Positions 1 through 7,647 of a stretch of DNA of 37,084 bases are shown in pieces. Made by a program: the position numbers and the translations under genes. The notes below the pieces were generated by a model, which did no database searches, was not told the origin of the DNA, and saw nothing but the letters and a program-made list of their open reading frames with translations. Numbering within the stretch: position 1 is the stretch's first letter; each line of letters begins with the position of its first letter. The DNA is from GCA-003244245 sp050699575 (lineage in GTDB: Bacteria; Actinomycetota; Actinomycetes; Mycobacteriales; Pseudonocardiaceae). The stretch is taken from NCBI GenBank assembly GCA_050699575.1, contig JBOHFG010000149.1, positions 1 through 37,084 on the forward strand, read 5' to 3'.

Positions 1-928
1 GAGCGATCCCCAGACCACGATCAGTCACCGCGATCTCCACCACACCCTCCACCCACCGCCGACTCACCGACACCGGACTCCCCCCAGGCGAGTACGACAC
101 CGCGTTGTCCACCAAGTTCGACAACGCCGTCACCAACAACGTCGCATCCCCCTTCAGCAACAACCCACTCGGCGGATCCACCGCGATCCGAATACCCGCC
201 GACTCCGCAACCAACCGACACCGAGCCAACGCCTCCGCCACCACCGTGTCGACCTCCACCGCACCCAACTCCGGCAACCGCTCAGCACCCTGCAACCGCG
301 ACAACGCAATCAACTCCGTCACCAACGTGCCCAACCGGTTCGCCTCATTCAAAATCTTCGTCCCAAACCGACGTACCTCATGCGGATCATCAGCCGCATC
401 CAGCACCGCCTCCGCCAACAACGCCATCGCTCCCACCGGTGTCTTCAACTCATGACTCACATTCGCCACGAAATCCCGCCGAGTCGCTTCCAGCCGAACC
501 GCATCAGACTCGTCGGACGCGTCAATCACCGTGAACTCGTCACCCAGCGGCCGAACCTCGCCGAGCACGGCAGTAGGCCCGCGACCGGCACGGGCACTCT
601 GGTTCAGCGGCGAGAGATCGACCTGAACCACCTGGCCGGTGTTGCGTACCTGCTCGGCAGCCTTGCACGCGCGCTCATCCGGGCGTGATCCATGGACCAG
701 GCCCAACTCGACGGCGGGCGGATTGGCCAGCACCACGTCGCCCCTCTGGTCGAGCAGCACCACACCGTTGTGCGAGGAGAGCACGACCCGCTGGACCAAG
801 TCAGCCACCGTCACGCCGTCAGGGGGCTCCGGCGGCGGCGTCCGGGCCCGCCGGCTGATCAGAATCCCCACCACCAGCCCGACCATCAGCGTGCCGATCG
901 CGGCGAACATGATGGTTACGAGTGTCAC
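1..928 (-). CDS. senX3: Sensor histidine kinase SenX3 (phosphate-sensing), C-terminus cut by window edge
   Basis: This is the kinase of the SenX3-RegX3 (PhoR-PhoP type) two-component system, which senses phosphate limitation at the membrane. I translated the minus strand directly. A GTG at 928 opens one N-terminal membrane helix (about residues 3-25), then a PAS-like region (about 40-140), then the dimerisation/phosphoacceptor box FVANVSHELKTPVGAM with His at about 159. The ATPase domain follows, with its N-box near LVDNAVSYSP and the start of the G1 box at TDRGLGI. The reading frame runs off position 1, so the end of the ATPase domain and any regX3 gene lie outside. An ATG at 910 is an alternative start. 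Similarity to recalled M. tuberculosis SenX3 is strong across the H-box, and gpmA lies immediately upstream as in mycobacteria. Confidence 0.93.
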   Translation of the reverse strand, partial: MTLVTIMFAAIGTLMVGLVVGILISRRARTPPPEPPDGVTVADLVQRVVLSSHNGVVLLDQRGDVVLANPPAVELGLVHGSRPDERACKAAEQVRNTGQVVQVDLSPLNQSARAGRGPTAVLGEVRPLGDEFTVIDASDESDAVRLEATRRDFVANVSHELKTPVGAMALLAEAVLDAADDPHEVRRFGTKILNEANRLGTLVTELIALSRLQGAERLPELGAVEVDTVVAEALARCRLVAESAGIRIAVDPPSGLLLKGDATLLVTALSNLVDNAVSYSPGGSPVSVSRRWVEGVVEIAVTDRGLGIA

Positions 929-1023
929 GTGGCAATCGTAAACACCTGAAGGTGTGGAACCCCAAGGGTCGGCGAACAACGAGTGACCGTAAATCCGCAC
1001 ATTAGGGGTAATTTTCGTCCCTC

Positions 1024-1045
1024 GTTCACCGCCGGTTCATCCACC
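1024..1045 (+). promoter_or_regulatory. Candidate PHO box (PhoP/RegX3-type direct repeat) upstream of senX3
   Basis: Two adjacent 11-nt units, GTTCACCGCCG and GTTCATCCACC, fit the direct-repeat unit described for Streptomyces PhoP boxes, in which a 7-nt GTTCAYC core repeats every 11 nt. A poorer third unit may precede at 1013-1023. The site lies in the 134-nt gap between the gpmA stop and the senX3 start, about 95 nt upstream of senX3, where autoregulation would be expected. On the minus strand an AT-rich stretch follows toward senX3. Binding is inferred from the pattern only. Confidence 0.5.
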
Positions 1046-1062
1046 GGTGCTCGGACAGACAA

Positions 1063-1821
1063 TTACCGGCCTTGCTGGGCGACCGCGGCGGTGGCCTCAG
1101 CGGCCGCTTCAGGATCGAGATAGCTCCCGCCGCGAGTGACTGGCCGCAACCGACCGTCACCCTCCAGATGATCAACAAAATCGTACCGCAGCGGGATGCC
1201 AGTCGGGATATTGAGGCTGACGATGGTCTGCGCGTTGATCTCATCCAAATACTTGACCAACGCGCGCAGCGAGTTGCCGTGTGCGGCCACCAGCACGGTG
1301 CGCCCGGCGCGCAAGTCCGGCACGATCGATGACTCCCAGTACGGCAGCAGCCGAACCACCACGTCGGCCAGGCACTCGGCGCTGGGGATCTCCACGCCGG
1401 AGTACCGCGAGTCGCCATCCTGGCTGAACTCGCTGCCACGCGCTATCGACGGTGGCCGGGTGTTGTAGGAGCGGCGCCACAGCGCGAACTGCTCATCGCC
1501 GTACTCTTGGCGGATCTGCGTCTTGTCCATGCCCTGCAGCGCGCCGTAGTGCCGCTCGTTGAGCCGCCAGTCGCGGCGCACCGGGATCCAGTGCCGGTCA
1601 GCGACGTCGAGCGCGAGGTGGGCAGTGCTGATCGCGCGGCGCAACACAGACGTGTGCACCACATCCGGGAGCAGCCCGGCCGCACACATCAGCTCCCCGC
1701 CCCGCACCGCCTCGCGCTCGCCGCGAGCCGACAGCGGCACGTCCACCCACCCGGTGAACAGATTCTTGGCATTCCACTCGCTCTCGCCGTGGCGGAGCAG
1801 CACCAGGGTCCCCAGGGTCAT
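1063..1821 (-). CDS. gpmA: 2,3-bisphosphoglycerate-dependent phosphoglycerate mutase
   Basis: This cytoplasmic glycolytic enzyme interconverts 3- and 2-phosphoglycerate through a phosphohistidine. The 252-residue product matches the usual length of about 250. It begins with the RHG signature LLRHGESEWN (catalytic His11) and continues with the substrate-binding LNERHYGALQG motif. A C-terminal AAHGNSLRAL supplies the second catalytic His. The ATG at 1821 leaves the RHG motif at the normal distance from the N-terminus. Its position directly upstream of senX3 on the same strand is a conserved actinobacterial arrangement (gpm1-senX3 in mycobacteria). I see nothing odd in it. Confidence 0.96.
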   Translation of the reverse strand: MTLGTLVLLRHGESEWNAKNLFTGWVDVPLSARGEREAVRGGELMCAAGLLPDVVHTSVLRRAISTAHLALDVADRHWIPVRRDWRLNERHYGALQGMDKTQIRQEYGDEQFALWRRSYNTRPPSIARGSEFSQDGDSRYSGVEIPSAECLADVVVRLLPYWESSIVPDLRAGRTVLVAAHGNSLRALVKYLDEINAQTIVSLNIPTGIPLRYDFVDHLEGDGRLRPVTRGGSYLDPEAAAEATAAVAQQGR

Positions 1822-2009
1822 ACCACCAGCCTGCCAGGTCCCGCTACCCCACGATCCGGCGGGGCCAGAGACTGAATGTGCTGAATGGTGACCAACCCAG
1901 CGTCAACTAAATGGGCCCGATCGGGCGCTGGCCGTGACTACAGGGTTACCCGTACATTAATCGTCAACGACGGTGTACTGGAACCCCTGCTGACACCCCC
2001 ACCGTCGTT

Positions 2010-2076
2010 GCAGGGAACCGCCTACCACCCGCTTCCCCCGCCCCCCGGGAAAGGCTGGCTGGTAGCGGTTCCCTGC
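2010..2076. terminator. Long nested inverted repeat directly after the small gene at 2078
   Basis: The left arm GCAGGGAACCGCCTACCA (2010-2027) pairs with the right arm TGGTAGCGGTTCCCTGC (2060-2076), with one bulged base. Inside the loop, CTTCCC (2032-2037) and GGGAAAG (2047-2053) can form a second stem. The right arm ends one base from the stop codon of the minus-strand gene at 2078, so a transcription-ending or RNA-protecting hairpin is the simplest reading. There is no T-run, which is common for actinomycete terminators. It could also be a dispersed repeat. Confidence 0.55.
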
Positions 2077-2077
2077 G

Positions 2078-2332
2078 CTATGTCTCCCATGTCTGGCAGG
2101 CAGGTTGATTGCAGGTGCGGGCGGCATGGCGACCGCTGAAGGTGCCCGGTAGCCCGCCCTCGTAGAGATACTTGGCTTCCTCGGCGACCTCTCGGGTCAG
2201 ACACGGCCAAGGAGCAGCGACGCCATTGTCGTCGCGGCAGGCCAAGCAACGACCCTGCGAGTCAGGAACATGAGCATGCAGCACACTGCGCCACATGTCC
2301 GGCAATTCGGCCAGGATCGCTGCCATGCTCAT
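2078..2332 (-). CDS. Small conserved cysteine-motif protein (about 84 aa), function unknown
   Basis: The product starts MSMAAILAELPDMWRS and carries a central RCLACRDDNGVAAPWPC segment with a CxxC pair and a third Cys. An LTREVAEEAKYLYEG helix follows. Small proteins with this pattern (a helix, a Cys-containing loop, then WPCxTxxxAEEA) are frequent in Pseudonocardiales, and I recognise the pattern but no function. Three ATG codons are possible (2338, 2332, 2326). I chose 2332 because GGGAGG lies 9 nt upstream of it, against only 3 nt for 2338. The gene stands alone between gpmA and the ybjN-like gene, and a strong hairpin follows its stop codon. Metal binding by the cysteines is possible but unproven. 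Confidence 0.6.
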   Translation of the reverse strand: MSMAAILAELPDMWRSVLHAHVPDSQGRCLACRDDNGVAAPWPCLTREVAEEAKYLYEGGLPGTFSGRHAARTCNQPACQTWET

Positions 2333-2338
2333 GTGCAT

Positions 2339-2817
2339 CTACCTCCCAGAGATCGGGGCAGCTTACAACCGGCGGTCCGGCCGCACGTCATGCCCTCACG
2401 TTTTCCCGTCCCCGAAGCAGCTGATCAAGGATAGTCTCGCTGAGCAACTGTGCCTGCACTCACTGTGTTGTCGCTGCAGCCCTCGGATGTGTTACTTGCC
2501 ACCTGGCCGGTGTCCGGACACCGACAGGTGGTGTAGTCCAATCGGGTCACAGTCGGGTCAACTACTGGGAAGGTCTTGAGATCCTGGCCCCTGACTGAGA
2601 GTGTGTCACCGCTCTCCTCGCCGCTCCCGTCGCGCTTCCCGGCAGGTGAGCACAGCCCGCGGTTCGGCCTCCCCCGTCGGACCGCGGCCCGCCAGGATCC
2701 CTGGGTGTCCCCCCGCTCAGCAGGATCCGTTCACGCGGGACAACAGTGGCGGGGCGAGCCTGAGTGTGCGACTCCCCCTCTCCCCGGGCCGCCCCGCCAC
2801 CACCCCCGTAGTGAGAG
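2339..2817. other. 479-nt intergenic stretch
   Basis: No frame here on either strand reads like a protein. The stretch holds the ribosome-binding site of the small gene at 2078-2332 (GGGAGG near 2342-2347) and presumably its promoter. It also holds the palindrome at 2499-2531 and the 3' flank of the ybjN-like gene that ends at 2818. I see no RNA gene. Confidence 0.5.
2499..2531. terminator. Near-perfect 33-nt palindrome, probable hairpin
   Basis: The segment reads as its own reverse complement apart from one bulge: CCACCTGGCCGGTGTCC faces GGACACCGACAGGTGG with almost no loop. It lies about 290 nt downstream of the ybjN-like gene (minus strand). A terminator hairpin or a symmetric protein-binding site are both possible, and the distance from the gene end makes the assignment weak. 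Confidence 0.35.
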
Positions 2818-3306
2818 TCAACGCACCAGGTGTTCGAATGCGGCGAGGTTGCGCACAGACTCGCCACGGGCCACCCGCCAGGCCCATTCACGCCGGATCG
2901 AGGAGGCGAACCCGATCTCCAACAGGGTGTTGAAGTCACCATCAGCAGCCTCGACGACCTGGCCCAGAACTCGGTCCAACTCCTCGGCGGTCACCGCGTG
3001 GTGGGCCAGGCGACCGACCAGATAAATGTCACCAGCCTGGTCCAGCGCATAGTGCACGCCGTACAACCGCGCGTTGCGGCGCAGCAGCCAGCGGTAGACA
3101 GCCTCGGGTGCCTCGTCGGGATGCCGGCACACGAAAGCCTCCACGAGTACCCCGTACCGGCCGACCACCACCCAGCAGGTGGTCTGCAGCTTCGTGTTGC
3201 CGGGCAAGGTGATGAGGAAACTGCCCGGTCCACGACGCTCGTGCGCGAGCCCGGCCCCGTCCACCACACCGGCGATAACCTGATCCAGCTGCTCCGGTCC
3301 GCTCAC
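2818..3306 (-). CDS. YbjN-domain protein (type III secretion chaperone-like fold)
   Basis: The 162-residue soluble protein fits the YbjN family found next to mshA in actinobacteria (Rv0487 in M. tuberculosis). The family signature region lies mid-protein, around AVYRWLLRRNARLYGVHYAL, followed by IYLVGRLAHHAVTAEELDRV and a C-terminal amphipathic stretch. No catalytic residues are apparent, and the family has no agreed biochemical role. Its start codon overlaps the mshA stop by 4 nt, so the two are translationally coupled. A link to mycothiol metabolism is suggested only by this linkage. Confidence 0.88.
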   Translation of the reverse strand: MSGPEQLDQVIAGVVDGAGLAHERRGPGSFLITLPGNTKLQTTCWVVVGRYGVLVEAFVCRHPDEAPEAVYRWLLRRNARLYGVHYALDQAGDIYLVGRLAHHAVTAEELDRVLGQVVEAADGDFNTLLEIGFASSIRREWAWRVARGESVRNLAAFEHLVR

Positions 3307-4595
3307 ACCGCCACCTCGCGCTCCAGAGCGTCCATCCGGTAGGCAGCCGTCGCCTCGGAGTACACCCGCAGCAGAGCCTCAGTAGTGCGCTCCCAGGAGA
3401 ATCGGCGGGCATGCAGGGCGGCACCAGCGGCAAGTACTTGGCGCTGGTGTAGGTGCAACGACACGGCCGAAAGCACGTCGGCCCAGTCGGCCGGATGGTG
3501 ACTCCCCACCAACCGGCCGGACACCCCGTCGGCCACCGCCATCGGCAGGCCACCCACTCCCGCGGCGACCACCGGCGTCCCGCATGCCTGTGCCTCCAGC
3601 GCCACCAGGCCGAAGGACTCGCTGTAACTGGGCACTGCCACCACATCAGCGGCGCGATACACCCCGACCAGCGCCGCCCCACCCTGCGGTGGAGCGAACA
3701 TCACCTGCTCCGAGATCCCCAGCTCCACGGCCAACTGGTGCAGCGCAGTGGGTTCGGCCAGCCCACTGCCCGAAGGTCCGCCCACCACCAGCACCCGCAG
3801 CCGATCGCGCAGTGCCGGGTCGCGGCGCAGCATCTCGGCCGCCGCGCGCAACAGCACGTCAGGCCCCTTGAGTGGCTGGATGCGACCGATGAAGGCCAGC
3901 ACCACGGCGTCGAGCGGCAAACCCAACCCGGCTCGGGCGGCGTCCTGGGATCCCGGTGTGAAGAGCTCCAGGTCGACTCCCGGGGCAATGGTGGCGGTGC
4001 GGGCCGGATCAGCGCCGTAGAGCTCGATGAGCTGCGCGGTCTCCGCCGCGGTGTTGGCGACCAGCCGGTCGGCTTCGTCCACCACCTGCTGCTCGCCGAT
4101 CACTCGAGTGTGTGGCTCCGGAACGTCACCGTGGGCCAGCGCGGCGTTCTTCACCTTGGCCAGCGTGTGCGCGGTGTGCACCAGCGGCACTCCCCAGCGG
4201 TCCCGGGCCAACCACCCGACCTGACCGGACAGCCAGTAGTGCGAGTGCACCACGTCGTAGTAGCCCGGCTCGCGGTGCGCCTCGGCCCGCAGCACCCCAG
4301 CGGTGAAGGCGCACAGCTGTGCCGGCAGGTCGTTCTTGGCCAGACCCTCGTAGGGTCCTGCCGTGATGTGCCGCACGGTGACCCCAGGGGCGAGGTCCAC
4401 CACCGGAGGCAGTCCCGAGGAGGTGGCTCGGGTGAAGACCTCGACCTCGACGCCACGCCGCGCGAGCCGGGTAGCCGTCTGCACGATGTAGACGTTCATC
4501 CCCCCAGCATCCCCAGTACCCGGCGAATCCAACGGCGACGTATGCACAGACAACACCGCAACCCGCCCGATCACGGAGCCCATCTTGCCCGCCAT
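3303..4595 (-). CDS. mshA: D-inositol-3-phosphate glycosyltransferase MshA (mycothiol biosynthesis)
   Basis: This enzyme catalyses the first committed step of mycothiol synthesis, transferring GlcNAc from UDP-GlcNAc to 1L-inositol-1-phosphate. The 430-residue GT4/GT-B protein opens with SVHTSPLDSPGTGDAGGMN, typical of MshA. It carries FIGRIQPLKGPD at the start of the C-terminal Rossmann domain. The E-x7-E donor-binding motif lies in ESFGLVALEAQACGTPVVA. The ATG at 4595 follows the murB stop by 9 nt, so murB, mshA and ybjN likely form one operon. Mycothiol is restricted to actinobacteria, which supports the taxonomic reading. An internal Met (residue 5) is an alternative start. Confidence 0.95.
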   Translation of the reverse strand: MAGKMGSVIGRVAVLSVHTSPLDSPGTGDAGGMNVYIVQTATRLARRGVEVEVFTRATSSGLPPVVDLAPGVTVRHITAGPYEGLAKNDLPAQLCAFTAGVLRAEAHREPGYYDVVHSHYWLSGQVGWLARDRWGVPLVHTAHTLAKVKNAALAHGDVPEPHTRVIGEQQVVDEADRLVANTAAETAQLIELYGADPARTATIAPGVDLELFTPGSQDAARAGLGLPLDAVVLAFIGRIQPLKGPDVLLRAAAEMLRRDPALRDRLRVLVVGGPSGSGLAEPTALHQLAVELGISEQVMFAPPQGGAALVGVYRAADVVAVPSYSESFGLVALEAQACGTPVVAAGVGGLPMAVADGVSGRLVGSHHPADWADVLSAVSLHLHQRQVLAAGAALHARRFSWERTTEALLRVYSEATAAYRMDALEREVAV

Positions 4596-4604
4596 CCCCT
4601 GGGT

Positions 4605-5678
4605 TTAGAGCGTGCAGTTGACGAGTACTGGTTCGGGATTGAGGGTCACGCCGAAACAGGCGGTGACGGCGTCGCGGATCTGCCGCGCGAGGGCGAGGAG
4701 ATCCGCCGTACGTGCCCCGCCGCGGTTGGTCAGCGCCAGCGTGTGCTTGCCAGACAGCGCAACTCGGCCACCCTGGGCCGGGTGACCTCGGGCGAATCCG
4801 GCCCGCTCGATCAGCCAGGCGGCAGAGAGCTTGGTCCACCCAGGTCCATCACCAGGGTACTGCGGCACCACCACCTCCGGGCCCACCCGCGCCCGGATCC
4901 GCTCGAGCACGACAGCAGCTCGGGCGGCGTCCAGCATCGGGTTGGTGAAGAAGGATCCCACCGACCAGGTGTCGTGGTCAGTGGGATCGAGCACCATTCC
5001 CTTGCCCCTGCGCAGGTCCAGCACGGCAGCCCGGGCCAGCGCCGCAGGCACTCGGGTGCCGGGCTCGACGTCGAGCGTGCGGGCCAGCTCGGGGTAGCGG
5101 ATCGGGGCGGAGAGCCCATCGCCCCGCAGCGCAAGCCGGATCTCAAGGACCACGGCAGCATCGGTGCCCTTGAGCACGCTGGTCCGGTAGCCCAGCCCCA
5201 ACCCGGACACCGGCACGGTGCGCACCACACCTCGCCGACGGTCATAGAGATCGACGTCGCGCAGCAGGTCGGACAGTTCCACGCCGTACGCGCCCACGTT
5301 CTGCACCGGGGTCGCACCGACGGACCCCGGAATGCCGGACAGGCACTCCAGGCCCCCGTAGCCAGCCGCCATGGTGTGCGCGACCACCGCGTCCCAGTTT
5401 TCCCCAGCGGCGACGTGCAGCACACCAGCACCGTCGATGCGTAACCCCGTACTGGCCATCCGTACCACGGTGCCGTCGAACCCGTTGTCCCCGATGACCA
5501 GGTTGGACCCGCCGGCCAGCAGCAGCAGCGGCTCCCCGGCGGTATCAGCAGCACGCACCGCATCGACGCAGGACTGTGCCGTGCTGGCCATCACGAGGCG
5601 GCGGGCTGGGCCACCCAGCCGCAGGGTGGTGAACGGGGCAAGATCGAATCTATGGCTCACCGGTGTGGGAGTCGTCAC
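4605..5678 (-). CDS. murB: UDP-N-acetylenolpyruvoylglucosamine reductase MurB
   Basis: This flavoenzyme reduces UDP-GlcNAc-enolpyruvate to UDP-MurNAc with NADPH in cytoplasmic peptidoglycan synthesis. The 357-residue product has the FAD-binding segment LLAGGSNLVIGDNGFDG followed by GLECLSGIPGSVGATPVQN. The catalytic Ser appears in the WSVGSFFTNPML segment, and the C-terminal domain contains LSAAWLIERAGFARG. The start is GTG at 5678, which places FTTLRLGGPA at the normal N-terminal position. It diverges from the DUF2505 gene across 25 nt, the same pairing as Rv0482/Rv0481c in M. tuberculosis. Confidence 0.95.
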   Translation of the reverse strand: MTTPTPVSHRFDLAPFTTLRLGGPARRLVMASTAQSCVDAVRAADTAGEPLLLLAGGSNLVIGDNGFDGTVVRMASTGLRIDGAGVLHVAAGENWDAVVAHTMAAGYGGLECLSGIPGSVGATPVQNVGAYGVELSDLLRDVDLYDRRRGVVRTVPVSGLGLGYRTSVLKGTDAAVVLEIRLALRGDGLSAPIRYPELARTLDVEPGTRVPAALARAAVLDLRRGKGMVLDPTDHDTWSVGSFFTNPMLDAARAAVVLERIRARVGPEVVVPQYPGDGPGWTKLSAAWLIERAGFARGHPAQGGRVALSGKHTLALTNRGGARTADLLALARQIRDAVTACFGVTLNPEPVLVNCTL

Positions 5679-5703
5679 GGGCGCCCACGGTAGCCTTCAG
5701 ATC

Positions 5704-6195
5704 ATGGCCAGCCGAGTGGCGCTACGGCACCGGTACTCCGAGACACCGGAGCTGATCCAGCGGGTCCTCACCGACCCGACCTACCTGCGGGCTAAGCTGC
5801 GCGCCGTAGGCGGGCCACGAGCTGAGCTGGTATCGCACGAGCAGGACGAGCGCGGCGTCACCATCGTGTTACAGCAGGCGGTGCCCGAGGACGCACTGCC
5901 GCCCTTCCTGCGCGCTATGTTACCCAACGATTTGACGATCCACCGGACCGAGACCTGGACCAGCTCCGGTGGCCGGGTACACGCGGTGGTCGACGGGGCT
6001 CCGGGGACGGTCACCGGGGCCATGCGCTTCACGTCCGACCCCGCCGGATGCGTGCTGGACGCCCAGCTCACCGCCACCGTCGAACTGCCACTGATCGGCG
6101 GCCAGGTGGAGAAGGTCATCGCGGATAGCGTTAGCAGGCTGATGGAAACCGAGTACCGGTTCACCCTGGGCTGGCTGCGCAACCCCACCGTCTAA
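5704..6195 (+). CDS. DUF2505 domain protein (SRPBCC-like, Rv0481c type)
   Basis: The 163-residue product starts MASRVALRHRYSETPE and has the beta-strand/long C-terminal helix layout of a START/SRPBCC-like protein (C-terminal helix near VEKVIADSVSRLMETEY). Conservation next to murB in actinobacteria identifies it as the Rv0481c-type DUF2505 family, whose function is unknown. I chose the ATG at 5704 because homologues start shortly before the LRHRY strand; the frame extends further upstream but only antisense to murB. Its TAA stop overlaps the stop of the convergent aromatase gene at 6192-6195, so the core block ends exactly where the polyketide cluster begins. Confidence 0.88.
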   Translation: MASRVALRHRYSETPELIQRVLTDPTYLRAKLRAVGGPRAELVSHEQDERGVTIVLQQAVPEDALPPFLRAMLPNDLTIHRTETWTSSGGRVHAVVDGAPGTVTGAMRFTSDPAGCVLDAQLTATVELPLIGGQVEKVIADSVSRLMETEYRFTLGWLRNPTV

Positions 6196-7136
6196 CGTTG
6201 GTTTTCCGCGTACTCCTTGGCATGCCCCAACGTCGCCAAGCTGTTCGCGCTCAGCGCGGCGCGGACAAACGTCCTGGCATCATCAATGGATGCTTCGTCG
6301 CCGAGTACCTTCGCGATGTTCACGTCATTGATCACCACGGTGTGTCGGGCGGTTGCGGCCACTCCGCCGGTTTTCTCTTCCACCAACCAGTGCCCCGTAT
6401 GCAGCGTCATCAGCGCGGGTGTCTGGATCTGCTTGTATACAATCTTGGTGTACGGAAAAGCCACCCGCACCGACGTGGTGGTGTGCACGGAGCCATCCCT
6501 GGTCCGAGTGTCCATCTCTAGGAACTGCAACCCCGGCACGTCTTCCCGCAAGGACACCCTGGCGACGTGCGGCAACCGCTCCGACCACAGTTGCGCCTCG
6601 TTGATGAAATCATAGGTATCTTTCGCCGATCCGTCAATCTGCACGATGTCATCAAAGATCAAAAAAAGCTCGGGTGCCCTGGTCGCCAGTTCCGCATTGG
6701 TCTTCAACGCAGCCAGTTCGGCACGACTGTTGCGGTCCACCGCCATCTCAATCCAATCCAGCTTCTTCGGATCGTCATCAACGGCCCGATAATCGTGCTG
6801 CAGCCGCACCAGGGATTCGCCGTCCGAGATCGGCTCGACCACCCACGCGCCACCCATCGCACCGACCGGCGGCTGGGACACCTCCTGGCGGAACTCGACG
6901 CGTAGCGCCGTCGAGTCCAGTACCCGGCGAGACGTCCAGGTCTTCGCTTCACCGTTGGCGGTAGCCCAGATCTGAATTAGTTCTTCCTCCGCACCACGTT
7001 CGAGATACTCGACATGTACGCTCGGCGGAAAGATCTGCGGCCAGTTCGCCACCTCGGCGATGATTTGATATACAGTTTCAGACGGCGCAAGCACCTTGAT
7101 TTCGTGCTCCACTTCTCGGGTACCCGACTGCGACAT
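6192..7136 (-). CDS. Di-domain polyketide aromatase/cyclase
   Basis: This enzyme guides first-ring cyclisation and aromatisation of the ACP-bound poly-beta-ketone. The 314-residue protein contains two START/polyketide-cyclase domains: roughly residues 1-145 (VEHEIKVLAPSETVYQII and the hydrophobic WPQIFPP) and 155-305 (FDDIVQIDGSAKDTYDFI). This is the architecture of the ActVII/GrisARO class of bifunctional cyclases; single-domain TcmN types are half this size. It is the last gene of the minus-strand operon, 34 nt after the MaoC gene, behind an AGAAGAGAA-like ribosome site. Di-domain members usually act on C9-reduced chains, yet no ketoreductase is encoded in the window, so the ring specificity cannot be assigned from sequence alone. 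Confidence 0.9.
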   Translation of the reverse strand: MSQSGTREVEHEIKVLAPSETVYQIIAEVANWPQIFPPSVHVEYLERGAEEELIQIWATANGEAKTWTSRRVLDSTALRVEFRQEVSQPPVGAMGGAWVVEPISDGESLVRLQHDYRAVDDDPKKLDWIEMAVDRNSRAELAALKTNAELATRAPELFLIFDDIVQIDGSAKDTYDFINEAQLWSERLPHVARVSLREDVPGLQFLEMDTRTRDGSVHTTTSVRVAFPYTKIVYKQIQTPALMTLHTGHWLVEEKTGGVAATARHTVVINDVNIAKVLGDEASIDDARTFVRAALSANSLATLGHAKEYAENQR

Positions 7137-7170
7137 TCTCTTCTCCTTGTTGCAGGTAGTGCGGGTCAGG

Positions 7171-7647
7171 TCAACCGGGCGGTGAGCAGTACACCACCCG
7201 GTAGAGCACTGAAATATCCACGGTGTAGGCGGGGCGGTGGTGTCCCTCGATCTCGACGGTGACGTGCAGGGTGGCCTCGCTGTACCCTCGGGGACGTGGC
7301 CGAAAGCAGGTCAGGACGGCGGTGGCCCGGATCCGCGCCTCGGCCGGCACCGGGCTGATGAACCGGAGCCGGTCAAGTCCTTTGTTCAGGGTGAGCTCCA
7401 CACCACCAATCTGGAAGACCTCGTCGAGCATGGTGTTGAGCAGGGACAGGGTAAGGAAGCCGTGCGCGATCGGACGCCCATAGGGACCCCGATCAGCCTG
7501 TGGCCCGACCCGGTGGATCCACTGGTGGTCTCCGCCGAGAGCGGCGAAGCGGTCGATCATCTGCTGGTCGATCTGGTGCCAGGCACTGGTGCCCAGGGTG
7601 TTGCCGACCTCCGGCAGCAGGGCTTGGGATGTGGCGAACTTTCTCAT
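7171..7647 (-). CDS. MaoC-like (R)-hydratase/dehydratase (hot-dog fold)
   Basis: The 158-residue hot-dog-fold protein has the hydratase-2 catalytic motif in ALGGDHQWIH (Asp40 and His45), followed by the usual PYGRPIAHGFLTLSLL segment. This layout is typical of single-domain MaoC/NodN-type 3-hydroxyacyl-thioester dehydratases. The ATG at 7647 overlaps the biotin carboxylase stop by 4 nt, so it belongs to the ACP-carboxylase-aromatase operon. The frame continues upstream, but only as antisense to the carboxylase gene. Enzymes of this kind are not standard in aromatic polyketide clusters. It may dehydrate a beta-hydroxyacyl starter unit or a reduced chain segment; both are inferences. Confidence 0.88.
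   Translation of the reverse strand: MRKFATSQALLPEVGNTLGTSAWHQIDQQMIDRFAALGGDHQWIHRVGPQADRGPYGRPIAHGFLTLSLLNTMLDEVFQIGGVELTLNKGLDRLRFISPVPAEARIRATAVLTCFRPRPRGYSEATLHVTVEIEGHHRPAYTVDISVLYRVVYCSPPG

Noticed and set aside
3453..5444. A 663-codon open frame on the plus strand
   Set aside because: It lies antisense to mshA and murB, both firmly identified, and its translation is low-complexity (His/Arg/Gly/Gln-rich) with no domain. It is a product of high GC.
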